45,000 nucleotides of DNA, taken from contig CM022671.1 of the NCBI GenBank assembly GCA_012295275.1, positions 6,324,065-6,369,064 of the forward strand. The letters run 5' to 3'. Origin of the DNA: Chrysomallon squamiferum (lineage: Eukaryota > Mollusca > Gastropoda > Neomphalida > Peltospiridae). Each line of letters begins with the position of its first letter. Position 1 is the stretch's first letter. A program made the position numbers and the translations under genes. Of the stretch, positions 42,471 through 45,000 are shown piece by piece. The notes under the pieces are model-generated. The model had not been told where the DNA came from. It made no database searches and was given only the letters and a program-made list of their open reading frames with translations.

Positions 42471-44848
42471 GTATGAGAAAATTTTGCCTTTGAAAAAGTT
42501 CAGTATAAAATGTAAATTTTAAAATTATTATCATGCATAAATTTATTGACAGTGTTAAGTATTTAAAATAAAAAAAATAGTTAATACATGATATCAAAAC
42601 TAATACACTTCTTTAATAAAATATTTCAGTGTTAGAACATTTTAGTTTTAGAATTCAGTTTACATATATTTGAGAAAAACTTAATTTCTTTTATATGTTG
42701 ATTTTAATTAGTGGAAAATTCATGATACATGATAGGCAAAAAAACACACAAACACCCTACCCCAAAAATGTTAAGTATAATTTTTTCTTTCATCTCTCTT
42801 AAATTACATGACAAAAAAAAAAAAAAATTGATATTTAATCCCAAACATTATTAATTATAAATATACACAGTTATGACAATAATTTATTTTGAATCATTTG
42901 AAAGATATCTTTGGGTGTTTTACGTTTTTTTTTTTTTTTTTTTGCAGACTTTTTATAATCAGTCAGATTTTGGAAATATCTGATTCATGTCCATTCTTAA
43001 CATTCTGAAACAAAGAAGAAAATTACATCTCTGTTATAAGAGATTATTATTAATATTATTTTATTGTATTCTTTTATATAATATAAAACTGAACCTAGCA
43101 TGTGGAATTATGAAAATGACAGTTGATGGTAAGGACTGTACTCTTGAGTCCTGCAGTCACAAAACATTCTTTATCTGGTAACTTACACTGTGTGAAATAA
43201 TGTTATTTTAATTTTTTTTTTTTCTTATTTTTATTTTTTTATTTTTATATACTTACAAAGTTGGCTCATTACTTATGTTTATTCAGAGTTAAGTTGTTCA
43301 AAATTTCTGTTGGCAATTTTGTTTGTTTGTTTTTTCAGTTGTAATGAGAATTATCCATTGCTAAGTGTGCTGTTGTGTTTTGTTATTTAAAATTTAATGT
43401 TTTAGTTTTTGGGGTATATATTTGTTCAAATGGATACACATATATGTAGGTAAACAAACATAATTATATGCAGATGAGTATAAAAATACAAATATTTTTT
43501 ATTCATTTACTAATGTATTACTAATCTATGGTTCTAATATTTTAATTTTTTGATTTTTAATTTAATTTTAATCATCGTTTATCATTAGGCAGTTTAATTT
43601 GTATTCAGATAATTATATTTAAAAATGTTTGTTTACATCAATACAAAACTGTAGAAGTTGTTCAAATCATTGTCATGGTAACAAATGTGATTGTTGTAAA
43701 GTTCAGATGCAGATACACTATATGGTAAAGTGGATTCAGTCACTGACAATATTAGAATGGTTGACTTTTTATTAAAAATTTAAATATTAGATGAATTTCA
43801 TTCAAAAAAAGAGAAGAAAAAAATGGTTAATTAGTAAACACCTCAGTCTGCATATGTTCTTTTAGTTAGTTGGTATTTACTTACTGACCACTGTCCAGAA
43901 GTCTGGACATCAAGAGTTCTGAATCTCAATGCTTTGCCAGTAGAATATATCTTAGTATGTACACATTTACATACATACATAATACATACATACACTCAGA
44001 CATACATACATACATATATATATAATACAACAATCATACAAATGCACATACATTTATATATGTCATATTAACCCCAGAATATCATGTAAATAAACAGAGT
44101 TTTCAGATACTGATGTATGTAAATATTTTTACATGGTGCCAAGTGTTGTCTGTCTCCAATCATCACTGATTATAAAATACCAGTTAACATGTGTTTCATA
44201 AATGTTTATTGTTCAGTGAACTTCTCAGTCAGTTGTAGCTATTTTTATAGTTATTTAATAATACTAGTAGTATAATAATATTCATAGACATGTGTATTGT
44301 TTGATCTGATAAATATATGTAAGGTAAAGCTTCAGTTACAAACAATATTAAATTATCTCTCTTTCTCTCTTTCTCTCTCTGCTCAACATTTACTTAATTT
44401 TTACTTTCACAGATACACGAACATACAGTTATAAATACACACATTCACACACATACATATCTGTTATCTCATAGATTAATTCACACCCAGACACACACAC
44501 GCACACACACACACACACACAAATGTGATAGTACCTTAGTAAGATGCTTTATAAGCAATATCCACAAGGATATAAAAATATTACAGTATATTAAAAATAC
44601 GTATTATGTATATTTAAGTAGATTCCTGGTTGTTAACATTTTAATTTTTATTTAATTTCAAAGCTACATATCAAACTGTGAAAGATTTATTTATTTATTT
44701 ATTTATTTATTTGTTAGTTGTATCTTTTTTTATTTTGGAATATTTTATTGTTAACCATCAGTAAGTTTCATTTGTGTAACAACAAAGTGACAGATGTATT
44801 TGTTACAGTACTCCCTGTACATTTTCTTTTTTCTTTTTTTAAATTTGG

Positions 44849-44849
<1 letters not shown>

Positions 44850-44890
<41 letters not shown>

Positions 44891-44891
44891 G

Positions 44892-44923
<32 letters not shown>

Positions 44924-44953
44924 CATTATTACTATTACTATTACTATTATTAC

Positions 44954-44989
<36 letters not shown>

Positions 44990-45000
44990 TACTATTACTA
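44850..45000. repeat. (TTA)n array running to the window edge
   Basis: TTA units interrupted by TCA and CTA; it continues beyond the window. Confidence 0.95.

Larger units (their letters stand above)
40898..45000. other. AT-rich region downstream of the HAD gene
   Basis: No supported gene. The proximal part probably includes the HAD 3' UTR (AATAAA at 41487-41492 and others). It has a degenerate repeat at 42178-42470, CA-type repeats near 44495-44520, and a (TTA)n array from 44850 to the window end. Confidence 0.55.

Noticed and set aside
42987-43181. 64-codon plus-strand frame downstream of the HAD gene
   Set aside because: AT-driven chance frame with no homology signal.

Overview
The window is eukaryotic nuclear DNA, most likely from a mollusc or another lophotrochozoan. 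It has spliceosomal introns with GT/AG borders, very AT-rich non-coding DNA full of microsatellites (AAT, CA, CT, GATA, AAAT), and compositionally distinct coding exons. The species guess is an inference. It rests on the repeat style and on three copies of a short AGGGGAGATAACT-like motif that I associate with mollusc genomes.

The main content (about 2.4-35.4 kb, minus strand) is a tandem pair of very large paralogous receptor genes. I call them gene B (upstream, coding 34209 down to 20993) and gene A (downstream, 16853 down to 2471). Each encodes a signal peptide, FIVE consecutive Venus-flytrap (VFT, ANF-receptor / mGluR-type) ligand-binding modules joined by short three-cysteine linkers, one class C seven-helix domain and a cytoplasmic tail. 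Typical class C receptors have one VFT. Spliced lengths are about 3,179 aa (A) and 2,808 aa (B). Both genes share the same exon plan: VFT1 on five exons, VFT2, VFT3 and VFT5 each on one phase 0-0 exon, VFT4 on two exons, then a 7TM exon and tail exon(s). Domain n of A matches domain n of B, so the five-module architecture existed before the gene duplicated. The tails differ: A has a 16-residue tandem repeat of about 14 units, B has a short Tyr-rich tail.

The raw sequence has five single-base frame breaks, one in A (VFT1) and four in B (two in VFT2, one in VFT4, one just before the 7TM). Homology and exon phase continue across each. They could be assembly indels or real mutations, so whether B is functional is open.

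Between A and B (17.2-20.3 kb) is mostly microsatellite DNA plus one weak small-gene candidate (17583-17913, minus) with an ETS-like motif upstream. From 34.2 to 37.4 kb lie the probable gene B promoter and 5' UTR exon, a long (TA)n tract, a near-perfect 115-bp palindrome and a short hAT-like MITE.

At 37456-40897 on the plus strand is a two-exon gene for a small HAD-superfamily phosphatase-like protein. Its intron carries a 1.5-kb DNA transposon with terminal inverted repeats of about 350 bp and a decayed ORF. From 40.9 kb to the end I see only AT-rich non-coding DNA and repeats.
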